A stretch of 64,000 nt of DNA. Source: Beta vulgaris subsp. vulgaris (Eukaryota; Streptophyta; Magnoliopsida; Caryophyllales; Amaranthaceae). Where the stretch lies: the NCBI RefSeq assembly GCF_026745355.1, contig NC_079204.1, positions 47,848,285 to 47,912,284 on the forward strand, in the 5' to 3' direction. The notes below the pieces were generated by a model. It saw only the letters and a program-made list of their open reading frames with translations. It was not told the DNA's origin and did no database searches. Positions 1 to 10,500 of this stretch are shown here, piece by piece (position 1 is the stretch's first letter; every line of letters starts with the position of its first letter). A program made the position numbers and the translations under genes.

Positions 1-869
1 ATTAGGCACAAACCTTTATGAATTCATCAAAGCAAGCGTCACCATGTAACATACTCAATTGAAAAGGGTTTTGTATACTGAACTTCTATACATCGCCCAA
101 TAATTACTTAAAATCGCCTAAAAAATAGTTAAAATTACCCCTATATAACCTTTTTTTTTTTTCCTTAAATCATCACCACCCACCTATTATCTAAACTTCT
201 ACTAAGTCAACAACCCATGTCCAGCCACTTCAAATAATCTCATCAGTAACAATAAGGGCGCCTTATGCTACATCTTAAATAATTTCATCAGTAATTAACA
301 AACCTCTTTTGTATATACTGGTTTGTCTCTGGACAAATGACAATTGACGTAGTATAAACTGTAGGGAAAAGGTCAAGGGATGATTTCCTACATAATCTCA
401 TAGAGTATAAAACACCACACAACTCATTGCTTCATTCTAAAGATCAATTAATGAACTTTAATCAATATAGATCAATTGGCTCGGCTAACCTCAATTCCGT
501 TAAATTGATGAAAAAGATTTTTTATATATATGCATTGATCACCTCGTTTCTAAACATAACACGCTCCTATTTCCTGGAAATATGTAAAACTTTCAACATT
601 AATATCTCTAGTTAAAGAAGGTATTTGTTAAATACATATGACTCTGTTTGGGGAAGCATTTTAGCTACCTTAAATGATAAGGTGCTAATATATTTTAGGT
701 GCTAAAATGATTAGTAGTGTTTGGGAAGCACCTAAATAAAATTTCACTTGGCTAAAATGACTTAAATGATAAGTTAAAAAATTTACCTTTTCAAAATCAG
801 GTGAGTGAAATTTTGGAAAAATATTTCCAACATTTTGACAACAACTAATTTTGCTAAAATAATTTAGGG

Positions 870-1200
870 ATGTGCTACATACAGCAAAAAAAAAAAAAAG
901 AAGCTAAATACAACATAACATATTAAAAGACTAACCTATCCTTGGGGGGTCATCTATGACAAAAAAACCCCCTAAGGGGGGTCATCTATGACAAATGACC
1001 CCGCTTTGGGGTGTTCATCTATGACAAATGACCTCTCTAAGAGAGGGTCATCTATGATAAATGACCCCATTTCCATAATCGCAACCCGAAAAAGGGGAGT
1101 AATAATTGTGCAATTGTATTATTAAAAAAAATTAAATTAACCATGGTTAAGTTAGGCATAATTTTAGATGCTGTATTTAGCTTCTTTTTTTTTTGCTGGT
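870..1200. mobile_element. Nested palindromic MITE
   Basis: The left arm (878-915, an ACAGCA, A-run, GAAGCTAAATACAACAT pattern) is the inverted complement of the right arm (1165-1198, ATGCTGTATTTAGCTTC, T-run, GCTG). The interior contains the palindromic GGGTCATCTATGAC array. A half copy of the same family lies at 55060-55140. No coding potential. Confidence 0.6.
941..1075 (+). repeat. Tandem palindromic repeat with GGTCATCTATGAC core
   Basis: Four units of about 33-40 bases share the core GTCATCTATGACAAATGAC, flanked by G-runs and C-runs that pair with each other (for example GGGGGTCATC and AAATGACCCC). Each unit could fold into a small hairpin. The array lies inside the MITE at 870-1200. 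Confidence 0.7.
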
Positions 1201-1429
1201 TTCAGGGTCTGTTCTATTCGGCATAAAACAACTGAACTGATCTGATCTGAACTGATCTGATCTGAACTGAATAGTGATATGTGAGAGTAAAAGTATTGTC
1301 AAGAGCTTAACTGAACTGAACTGGTCTGAACTGAATTGAACTGAAAATAAGCTGGGGAGAACATTCCCTCAGTTAACTTATCAATTTTAGTTTATTTTCA
1401 GCTAGTAATGCCAAACAGAGCATAAAACG

Positions 1430-2690
1430 AATCTAACAAGATTACACATAGTTGTAGTTTTTGGATCTTTTAGGATCGAAGGGAGTAACAAATAAAAATT
1501 ATAACATTAGAATTTTCATACGAATATATTTTCATAATGTTTTTTCTTATAATTTATATCAATATCAATTGAGAATAGTTAATGATGAAAGTTTATCCTC
1601 AAATATTAATATGCTTTGTAAATCATAACAACAGGGAGAGCGTAATTGCTGAAATATATAAAATATTGTGAAAAAAAGTATTTATTGATCGCTATGTAAG
1701 TACTAATTTTTCTCCACCTTATTATTCATACATACATTTTTTTTTTCTTCAGAAACTGAAAAAGTTCTTGCTATTTATTCATCAATTTCAATTGAATCGA
1801 GTTTTCCTTTTTTTTTTTTTTCGTAAAAACTTATGTTGTTTCGAGAATAAAATAGTGAAAATCTGAGATTTTGTGGAATGAAATAAAATATTCGAATTCA
1901 ATTGCAATCCTTGATTAATCTGAAATATAGTGAGTGGATCGACGAAGAAGATAATGTCACCGTGTGATGTTGAGGCTTTAAAAGAAATGTTTGGAGGAAA
2001 ATAAAGGAGATTATGTCAAATGACAATCACAGATTGAAGCATTCAAGACCTCTTGTTCTGTTAAGACGCAGAATTTTACTACTTCAACTTCAAGTTTAAA
2101 CAATTAATGGCGACCCTAGATATTCCAGTTTCATTGCATCGTTTATGCTTCATATATTTTTAATGTTATGCGATTTAGCACAGGGAGTAAAAGTAAAGTT
2201 AATTCATCTTTTATTTAATTTTCTTCACCATTTAAAATTATCTCTATTCTTAAAATATTGATAAATATTTAAACTCATGCATTAAAATATATAAGAAGAT
2301 GAAAAACACTGCTCTATGCTTGAGTTGGTACGCGTAGGAACCATATTTTTGATAAATTAGGTTTGCGTTTTTGCAAATGTAATTATAAACATAGAACGCA
2401 AATTAACCAAAAATAAAATAAAATAGATATATATTATAACAACGCAAAGTGATAATAGTATTCATACTCTAATTATTTTCAAGATCTAAAGAAAAAGAAA
2501 TATTCATGTAATGATCGCCTCAAGATACAATGCTAAGCTATACCTTAGAAAATCAAAACATACACTTATTAATTTATTAAACTAGCTAATAGCTACTTAT
2601 AATAATTAATACCCTACTTATTCACCAATCACCATAATATATTTATATAGCGTATCAACGTAAACTAAATCTGCATGCATATGTCTCCAC
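1430..2690. other. Intergenic, no gene seen
   Basis: AT-rich sequence downstream of the proline-rich gene. The stretch from about 2290 to 2690 is strongly conserved in copy B (16570-16912) and probably includes the 3' end of the transcript. No open frame, tRNA or transposon border was recognised. Confidence 0.5.
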
Positions 2691-2692
2691 GA

Positions 2693-3118
2693 TCAAGGGT
2701 TGGATGGTGGGCTAGGTGTAGCCGGTGAGGGGAAAACTATTGAGATAAAAGGGAGATAAAAACCAGGGCTTGGTGGGACAGGTGCATGTGAGGTAGAATG
2801 TTTTGGTGGGGCATGGGTATGTGGGGCCGAATGGGTTGGTGGGACAGGGGTATGTGGGACCGATGGGGTTGATGGAGGGTTGTTTTTTGGGTCGGGTTGG
2901 AAAAACGGGTCATTCGGCGGGTTTGGCACGTAGGGGATCACAGGGTTAAGGAGGTTCTTTATAGGGTTGGGAATAAACGGGTTGTCATAGAATCCGAGAG
3001 CATCTTGCGGGTTGACGCCTTGTTGGTTGGAGGCTTTCTGTGGCTTGTCATCGAGTACTCTAGCATTAGACACTGCTAGCATAAGGAACATGGCACAAAC
3101 AAGAATTTGCTTCATCAT
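2693..3118 (-). CDS. Small secreted proline-rich protein, copy A
   Basis: This 141-residue protein starts with a clear signal peptide (residues 1-19, hydrophobic core around QILVCAMFLMLAV, probable cleavage near SNA-RVLDD). The mature part begins RVLDDKPQ, continues with a QGVNPQDALGFYDNPF segment and PNPIKNLLNPVIPYVPNPP, and then has a proline/histidine-rich tail with repeated HTPVPPTHS-type units (about residues 80-115). It ends in a short hydrophobic FYLPFISIVF stretch and PSPPSNP. It looks like a cell-wall or apoplastic structural protein; no enzyme motif is present. A TATA box lies about 110 bases before the ATG. The near-identical paralogue at 16913-17341 keeps the frame and has scattered substitutions, so both copies look functional. 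The exact family is not recognised. Confidence 0.85.
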   Translation of the reverse strand: MMKQILVCAMFLMLAVSNARVLDDKPQKASNQQGVNPQDALGFYDNPFIPNPIKNLLNPVIPYVPNPPNDPFFQPDPKNNPPSTPSVPHTPVPPTHSAPHTHAPPKHSTSHAPVPPSPGFYLPFISIVFPSPATPSPPSNP

Positions 3119-3205
3119 TTTGTTTTTCTCTTAAGAGCTGTTAAGGTTTTGTGCGGGAAGGCAATAGATCAGCTAATGATGAATTGTTGGAAGCTTAGGA
3201 AAAAA

Positions 3206-3233
3206 TGCATGCATTATGCGTGGTATTTATATA
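3206..3233 (-). promoter_or_regulatory. TATA box and RY-type TGCATGCA element of copy A
   Basis: Read on the minus strand, TATATAAATA (3224-3233) lies about 110 bases upstream of the start codon and is followed closely by the palindrome TGCATGCA (3206-3213). Both are kept in copy B (17426-17453). RY elements (CATGCA) are known B3-domain binding sites in seed-expressed plant genes. Here the motif is near the expected transcription start, so its role is uncertain. Confidence 0.5.
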
Positions 3234-3734
3234 GCAAACATGCACGATTTATCTTTATCTTTTAGTATTTGTGATGAAATATATATTTTTATCAATGTTA
3301 TTTATTCGTTAAAGAGTATTATTTATCTTTAATATAGCTGTTTTTTTTAGTTATCTTAGATTCTTAATTTAATTCCCCTCAAAAAAAAAAATCGTAATTT
3401 ACTTATCACCTATGCGGCTAGGTATTATGCAGTAGCTTCTTATCTATCTTGAATTTTACTATCTTTTAATAACAGATAGTAAGTATTAGCTATCGTAAAT
3501 TCATAACCATACATTGGACTCCTAGTGTTTTAGGAGTGTACTTCATATGCGAAGTGAGATAAGTCTATGATGACAAATTTAAGGAGTATTTATCCAGTAA
3601 AGATAAGTCTATGATAACAAATCGTATCTTAATTAAGATACGTATTTTCAGATCATATTCTATGCTAAGACCTTGGTACCAACTAAAATACAATTGATCG
3701 TACTCTATAATTTTCTTAGTTTTATCCCTTCGGG

Positions 3735-4003
3735 CAGGACCGTCTTGAAGATTTTGAGCCCTCGATTCTAACATGAAAATTGGGCCCTAAATTTATAGAA
3801 AATAAAGATGGAAGGTTAGAGTTCTAAAGATAGAAAGTTAAAAATGTAAAGATAAATCATTGACAAATTTTATTAAGGGTGGGAAACAAGGGTGATTTCT
3901 TCAAATATGAAGTAAAATTTTCAAAATAATATATTTTAAGGCCTTTATAATTTTGGGGACCCTGTGCTGTTGGGCTCCTTGCACACCCTCACCTACCCCT
4001 CTG
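3735..4003. mobile_element. hAT-type MITE with 8-base target duplication
   Basis: The 269-base element is flanked by CCTTCGGG on both sides (3727-3734 and 4004-4011). It begins CAGGACCGTC and ends in CCCCTCTG, giving short CAG-type terminal repeats as in hAT elements. The inside is AT-rich and non-coding. It starts just beyond the right end of the duplicated block. Confidence 0.65.
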
Positions 4004-4011
4004 CCTTCGGG

Positions 4012-5505
4012 CTTCGGACTTGTATATTGTATATAGTATTTAGTACTTAATAACTTTTTATTAGTATTATTCATTTGTCCTATATTTTGTACTTAATCTC
4101 AGTATCCCTGCTACAGGTTGTATATTTGATATATAAAGTTTAAACTAAAATCAAATTTCGGTTAGTTATTGTTATGCCCTTCTTTATTAGCCCCCAAATT
4201 CTTTTCTTATGTCAAAGGTTTTCTTAAATATGGAAAAGTGCAAGCAAATTGTTAGAGCATGTACAATGGTACATGACTCTCCAAGACTCCAACTAGCTCT
4301 CCACTCTCTCTCATCTATTCTCTCTCTTCAAGCTACGTTCAAGAACTATGTCTAAAAACACCCAACAATAATAAAACTCTTTAAAGAGCTCTCCATTCAA
4401 TTTTTTATTGTTTTATGGTCCCCATATCAATAAATGAAACTCATTTTATACTATGATTAAAGTTAAATAAATAAAGTTATTCATGTAAATTAAATATAAT
4501 TACAAAAAAAATCTTTTTCATAATTTATGTAATGTGGAATTTTTCTTTAAAAAAAAATTAATTTTGATGCTAATATTTAATTTCATAAATTAGATAAAGA
4601 TATTAGATTTTGCGTATGAATTATATCCAACATTAGGCTCATTTTATAAATAAAGAAAATTATAGTTGTTGGGATAGTAATTATTACCATGTTTTTTTTA
4701 TTTTTATAAAAAAGATCATTAAACAGTGGTAAGAAGAAAAGAAAACCTAAGTAATTGCAATAGCATGTGGGCCCCAAACATTGGAGAGTTATCTCTCCTT
4801 CAACCCCAAAGGTATCGCAAATTAGATCCTACACCGAGGTATAGGATGAACATCCTACACCTTGCCCATTTTGCTGGCTTTTGACAGTATTTTTGAAAGT
4901 GGGCTAGCTCTTTCTCTCTCATCACTCACTCATTTATTTGCTGAAACAAATTTTTTTATGTACAAATGCGTATGGTTTGCAATAGTAATGACCATCAGTG
5001 TACATTGTGATTTATTGAATTTCGGTATGGGACTGTAATTGTACATATTGAATTTCATTAGTGAACAAATATCAACACACCAGTGTACAAATATTGGAAA
5101 TTACTCACTTGACAATTTTTAAAATTCCAATGCTGTAGTCAAAATTTTAAATTACAATTAATAACTTGGGCCGTAGCCCTATGAGTTTCTTTTACAAATC
5201 TATATCCTGTTTGGGTTTAATGGGAACTATGCATAAAAGTTGAGCTGCCCACAAAAGCCTACTGATATTTTTTTTTTTTTTTTTTTTTTGAGGGTAACAA
5301 AAGCCTACTGATAATAGTAGACTTATTCCACACTTTTGGGATCCAAAACATTAAGGCCGTCAGCAGCTTTGAGTAAAAACGAATATTGGCCTCTGCGTAG
5401 GTCCATTAAACTTCTACTTCTAAATAAAATCCCATATTCAACACTATATACAAGCTAGCTCACCACTCACCCCAACACAAGACAACAAACCTAAAGCCTA
5501 AGAAT
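4012..5505. other. Intergenic, no gene seen
   Basis: AT-rich sequence. A stretch starting at 4255 (GAGCATGTACAATGG) and ending near 4795 (GGAGAGTTATCTCTCC) looks like a degraded transposon, but the ends do not match well enough to call. A 22-base T-run lies near 5270. No coding potential seen. Confidence 0.4.
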
Positions 5506-5916
5506 CAAAGTTGGCCTAGTGGTTATAATGTCCACTTTTCACCTCTTTGATAGGGGTTCAATTTTCATCCCTTGTACTCCCTCCGTCTTTTTTTATTTGC
5601 TACAAGCACTTTTTCACAAAGACCAAGGAGGGAGTGGGGACCATTGACATAAATGGAATTAACAAAAAAGCAAATAGGTAAATTGTGGGACCTATGTATT
5701 ATATATGGAAACATTTACAAAATCAAGAAGGGAGTGATGACAAATTTGTAAATAAGTGTGGGACCTATGTACTATATATGGAAATATTTGCAAATGTAGC
5801 AAATAAATTGAAACACCCCTAAATGGCAAAATGTAGCAAATAAAAAAAGACGGAGGGAGTAAGAAGGATTCTCAATTTTTCCCTTCCTTGCAAGGAAATT
5901 CTTCTTACCTTAAAAA
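5506..5916 (+). mobile_element. tRNA-derived SINE, split by a Stowaway MITE
   Basis: The left part has a pol III A box (TGGCCTAGTGGTTA, about 5513) and B box (GGGGTTCAATTTTC, about 5554). After the MITE at 5577-5859 the SINE resumes with AAGGATTCTCAATTTTTCCC and ends CTTCTTACCTT followed by an A-run. The 3' part matches the SINE at 29260-29388, which confirms that the two halves belong together. A target duplication could not be fixed with certainty. Confidence 0.7.
5577..5859. mobile_element. Stowaway-like MITE (TA target) inside a SINE
   Basis: This 283-base element is flanked by TA at 5575-5576 and 5860-5861. Its perfect terminal inverted repeat is about 27 bases long: CTCCCTCCGTC, a T-run, then ATTTGCTAC. 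The CTCCCTCCGT ends are the hallmark of Stowaway (Tc1/mariner) MITEs in plants. Non-coding. Confidence 0.9.
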
Positions 5917-5978
5917 AAAATCTAAAATGTGTCATATTCCAAATATAACACAACCCACGTCAATCCACGTGTTGCAGA

Positions 5979-6391
5979 TACAATTATGCAAAGATTAGGG
6001 TCGGACTGGAAGATGGGTTGGATCGGATCGAAGATTCCAATCCGATTCTCGGTCCACCAAAATTTTGATTCCGGATTTTCGATCCAGTCAAGTCCAAACT
6101 TGAAAAATTCCAGTATGAGAATTTTTGTTATTTTAGTAAAAAAAATGTTTATATGTTAGAAAAAGTTTTAAAAAGGTACAAAGTTAAAATTTTTTAAACC
6201 AACTTGTATATATTATATTTAGGATTATTATTATTATTACAATTTTAATGTATAAACATCTTAAAATTAAATAAATAAGTTCTTTATTTTTTGAAAATAT
6301 AGATTCCGGTCCAGACCTGACCTGTGCGGAATTTTTCTGGTTTGCTGGTCCACCCGATTCTGGTCTGGTCTTAGATCGGTGCACACCCCTA
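5979..6391. mobile_element. Eroded hAT-type MITE
   Basis: Flanked by GTTGCAGA at 5971-5978 and 6392-6399, an 8-base target duplication. The right end (GATCGGTGCACACCCCTAG) is a typical hAT terminus; the left end matches its complement only in part. The interior has repeated GGTCCGATC/GGATCGG-type words near both ends. Non-coding. Confidence 0.6.
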
Positions 6392-6399
6392 GTTGCAGA

Positions 6400-7335
6400 C
6401 ACATGAAACTTTTAAATGATACCAAAAACTAATATTCCCTCAAAAATACTAATAATAATGGCAAATTTAAGAATCGTTTGTGTAACGATTAGACGGTCAA
6501 TTAGTTAAATCTCTATTATATAAGTCAAGGGACGAGCAATGGTGTCCTACTTGAAATTTACTTAATTGACCCTCCACAACAGAAATATTAGAAATTTCCA
6601 CACATAAACTTGCCAAAAAAAAATCAATCAAATCTTTATTAAACTCAATCAACTCATATAAAAGCTCAATTACATAAACTTGCCAATAAAAAAAATTCAA
6701 TAAAAAAGATTGATAATCAAGAACTTACCAAACATTAATACCACACACAATAAAAAAAAAAAAAAAAAAGCATGGCATTCTCATTACATAGACAACTCAA
6801 ATTTAAACTCAAAATATTTTTTTCCGTAACACAAACACAATTACAAAAACAAACTCCAAATAAACCAAAAAAAACAGTTTTCTTCATAGATTGGAGTTTC
6901 ACGACATTCTCAAATATGACATTCTTACGGATACTTTATTGTTAATCAGGTATGCAGTTCATTATTGAACATAAAATTATGTGTAATGTTCTATGTACGG
7001 TAAATCGTAATAATTAATATATCTAGATTCATTTACAAAAAAATTAATATTGATAATCTCACACAACCATTGTTAGTTTTTTTACATTGGCGAATTAATA
7101 AATTCATCTAACTATTAATCATTTACATTTTAAGAGTAATCATAACTATGATACGGATGGAGTATATAATAACAAGTTTTGAAATTAACGCACGCATCGC
7201 GTGCATATAAGACTTGTAAAAAATAACAAAATTGTAAGGAGGTCGATTCAAAGTAAAACGATAAGTGATTTAACAAGATATTAGTTAAACAGTTTGACAC
7301 AAGACAAACTCCATAACCTATGCTATACAGACTTG
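6400..7335. other. Intergenic, no gene seen
   Basis: AT-rich sequence with several A-runs. The last stretch before 7336 was originally continuous with 12070 onwards, before the Copia insertion, and would be the upstream region of the LEA pseudogene. No other feature recognised. Confidence 0.4.
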
Positions 7336-7340
7336 CAAGC

Positions 7341-7475
7341 TATTGGACCTTGTATTTACGTTGAGTTGTATAGTTTGGGCCTAAGGCCTTAGTTGTAAAC
7401 TTAGGATGTATATAAACTCTAAGTTTGACAGTAATACGATAACACACAAATCATTAAACCCTAATCAATTTGTCA
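7341..7475 (+). repeat. 5' LTR of Copia 1
   Basis: 135 bases, TATTGGACC to ATTTGTCA, followed directly by the primer binding site. It contains a TATATAAA-type TATA box near 7410. Confidence 0.95.
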
Positions 7476-7488
7476 TGGTATCGGAGCC
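7476..7488 (+). other. Primer binding site (initiator tRNA-Met)
   Basis: TGGTATCGGAGCC begins at the first base after the LTR. It matches the usual plant Copia site TGGTATCAGAGC, complementary to initiator tRNA-Met, except for A to G at the eighth base. Confidence 0.85.
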
Positions 7489-7568
7489 ACGTTAATTCAC
7501 CCTAATTTTTTTTCCGATCCTCTTCCCTGCCGCGGTGCGCCCCACCCGCGTGGGTTTTGCTCGCAGCC

Positions 7569-10500
7569 ATGACTGACGGTGATCGTATTGAACCTGCATC
7601 TCCCTTTTATCTTGGTTCGGGAGATCAACCGGGTAATCTCATTACCCATGTCCTGCTCGCCGGTGACAATTACGTCACCTGGGCACGTGCCATTACTCTT
7701 TCTTTGAAGGCTCGCCGGAAGTTTGTGTTTATTGATGGCACAATTTCCAAACCTACAGAGAAGAAAAAATTTCTTGATTATGAGACCGTACACTCTATGA
7801 TTGTTTCTTGGATTTTACGGAGTATGGACTCCAAGATTGCTGCCTCGATTCCTTTTCATGACAACGCCCAATTGTTGTGGCTGTACCTTGAACGCAGATT
7901 CTGCGTGGCCAACGGACCCCGCTTGCAGCAGCTTCGGTCCTCCATAACCGACTGCAAGCAATCCAAAATCATGACTGTGGATGAATATTACAGCCGCTTG
8001 ATGTCTCTCTATGATGAGCTTGCTCGTTTAAAGCCCCTCCATGCTTGTTCTTGTGGAAAATGCACCTGTGATGTTGCTGCTAAGTTCGCCGTCGATCGGG
8101 TGGAAGAGCAGCTCCACCAATTTCTTATTGGTATTGATGATGATCGTTTCGGCACTGTGCGATCGAACCTTCTCTCTCAATCTCCTCCCCCTACTCTTGA
8201 TCGTGCCTATCAAGCCATGGTTCAAGAGGAACGTTCGCGCGATATCGCTCGCAGCAAAGCTCCTCTGGATGACGCTCATGCCTTCACCTTACAAGTCGAA
8301 CGTTCCTCCACCTGTGTTGACAAGTCCAAGCTCACCTGCTCCTACTGTAAAAAGCGCGGCCACGACAAAGCCTCTTGCTTTAAATTACACGGACCTGCCC
8401 AGTGGTGGCTCGAGAAATTTGGCCACGGCAGCACTGCTTCCTCTACCTCGTCTGCTTCCGTGCCTCCTGCCGTGCCTTCTGCCCCGCCGGCTGCTGCCAC
8501 CGTCCCTCGCGGTGCTGCTCCCACGGTCCGTGCCCATGCCGTGAATGATGTTGTGGGGAACGTCTCCACGGGTGCTAGTTCCTCATCTCCCCTTGATGAA
8601 TTGAGTCCTTCACAGGTTCAGGTTTTATTAAATATGATTAATGATGCCAAGCCTTCTAATGATCGTATGACAGGTGATTTTCCCTTATTATCCTGGATTC
8701 TTGACACTGGTGCTTCGCATCATGTTACTGGCACTCTGGCATGTTTATCTGATACTCACTCTATTATGGATTGTCCTGTTGGTTTACCTGATGGCCAACG
8801 TGTTGTTGCTACTATGAAGGGTCGTGTGATCCTCTCTCCGGACCTTGCACTTAATAATGTTCACTATGTTCCTACTTTGACTTGTAATCTGATTTCTGTC
8901 TCTCAAATGATTGATGAGTCCTCTTGTATTGTTCGTTTCACTGATTCCTTGTGTGCTATTCAGGACCTACGCTCGGGGAACCTGATTGGAGCCGGTGAAC
9001 GTCGAGATGGACTCTACTACTTTTGCCGAATTTCCACTCTCCATGCCGTGTCTACTCCTGTTTTTTCCGAGTTTGAGTTGTGGCATCATCGATTGGGGCA
9101 CCCTTCGGACAGAGTTGTCAAGTTAGTTCCTGCTATTCGTCAGAGTAGTAAAAAGAAAAAGTTGAATAAAGCTTGTGTAGTTTGTCCTCAAGCTAAACAG
9201 ACACGTGATAGTTTCCTACTAGTGACAGTAAATCTGAACGTATTTTTGAATTAATTCATTGTGATTTGTGGGGTCCTTATCGAACCGCCTCGTCTTGTGA
9301 TGCTATATATTTCTTGACTTTGGTGGATGATTTTTCTCGTGCTGTTTGGGTTTACTTGTTGCGTGCTAAAACTGAAGTACAAAAAGCTTTCACTTCTTTC
9401 TTTGCAATGATTGAACGTCAATTTGAGACCTCTGTTAAGATTGTTCGTACTGACAATGGTACTGAATTCCGTTGCATGTTGGATTATTTTGATGAAAGTG
9501 GCATTTTGTTTCAGACCTCTTGTGTAGGAACTCCACAACAAAATGGTAAGGTTGAGCGTAAACACCAACATATCCTTAACGTAGCCCGTGCTTTGATGTT
9601 CCATGCTAACCTTCCTATTACTTTTTGGGGTGAGTGTGTGCTTGCTACCGTATATTTGATCAATCGCACCCCGTCTAGTGTGTTGGGCGGTCAAACACCC
9701 TATGAACGGTTGTGTGGTAAAGTTCCTAATTTTGACGTAATGCGCGTCTTTGGCTGTTTATGTTTTGCTCATGATCAACGTGCAAAAGGAAATAAGTTTG
9801 CTCCGCGGAGTCGGAAATGTATTTTTATTGGTTATCCTAATGGTAAGAAAGGTTGGAAGTTGTATGATCTTGTTTCTGGAGATATTTTTGTTTCGAGGGA
9901 TGTCAAATTTCATGAGAACGAGTTTCCGTTTGCCTTGGATTCGGATTCCTCTTCCCTGTCTCCTGCTCCTGATTCTTCCATGGTCGATATTGGTTTCTTG
10001 GACGATCTTGAATCCGTCCTTGACGATGCGGGTGATGCCCCGCCTCCTCCGTCTCCTGAGCCTCCTACTGAGCCTCCCGCATCATCCTCGGTTGTGCCTC
10101 CTCCTGAGCCTCCTACAGTTGCTCCCAGCACCTCCGATGTTGATGCCAATCCTACTCCTGCCCCGCCGCCTCCCCCTCCAGAGCTTGGGCGTGGGTTTCG
10201 TGCCAAACAGTCTTCTGTGCTCCTTCGCGACTTCGTCACTAATTCGGTGCAAGTATTGAGTCCATCTCCGGCTTCTCCTCCTCCGTCATCTTCCTCAGGT
10301 ATTTTATATCCGTTAGCACACTTTGTGAATTATGAAAAATTTTCTGCTCCACATCGGATCTTTCTTGCAGCTGTTACAGAGAGCCGTGAACCACGCTCTT
10401 TTTCTGAAGCCATGAAAGATGCTGGTTGGCGTGCCGCCATGCAACAAGAAATTGCAGCTTTGGAGGATAACGGTAGTTGGTCTATGGCCGCCTTGCCTTC

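Larger units (their letters stand above)
640..1422. mobile_element. TIR transposon insertion unique to copy A (Harbinger/Tourist-like)
   Basis: Copy B reads straight from AAATACATA to AAAACGAATC at 16203-16220. Copy A has about 783 extra bases at that point, so copy B shows the empty site. The insertion begins TGACTCTGTTTGG and ends CCAAACAGAGCA, a near-perfect terminal inverted repeat. Its right part (1205-1420) contains repeated CTGAACTGA words seen in other elements here (48.2-49.05, 57.8 and 59.4 kb). A second, palindromic element is nested inside at about 870-1200. No transposase is visible. The superfamily is a guess from the terminal sequence. Confidence 0.7.
1..3664 (+). repeat. Segmental duplication, copy A (proline-rich protein block)
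   Basis: This block aligns by eye with 14650-17901 in the same orientation. Shared stretches include the first 75 bases, 335-420 against 15911-16010, 1500-1560 against 16270-16320, all of 2290-3250 against 16570-17480, and the tail up to the TATG at 3661-3664. Similarity stops abruptly after that. Copy A may begin before the window. It carries an insertion of about 780 bases (640-1422) that copy B lacks, while copy B carries an element at about 14733-15900 that copy A lacks. The only gene in the block is the proline-rich secreted protein. Confidence 0.85.

Noticed and set aside
4255..4800. GAGCATGTACAATGG start considered as a MITE end
   Set aside because: No convincing inverse end or target duplication could be placed.
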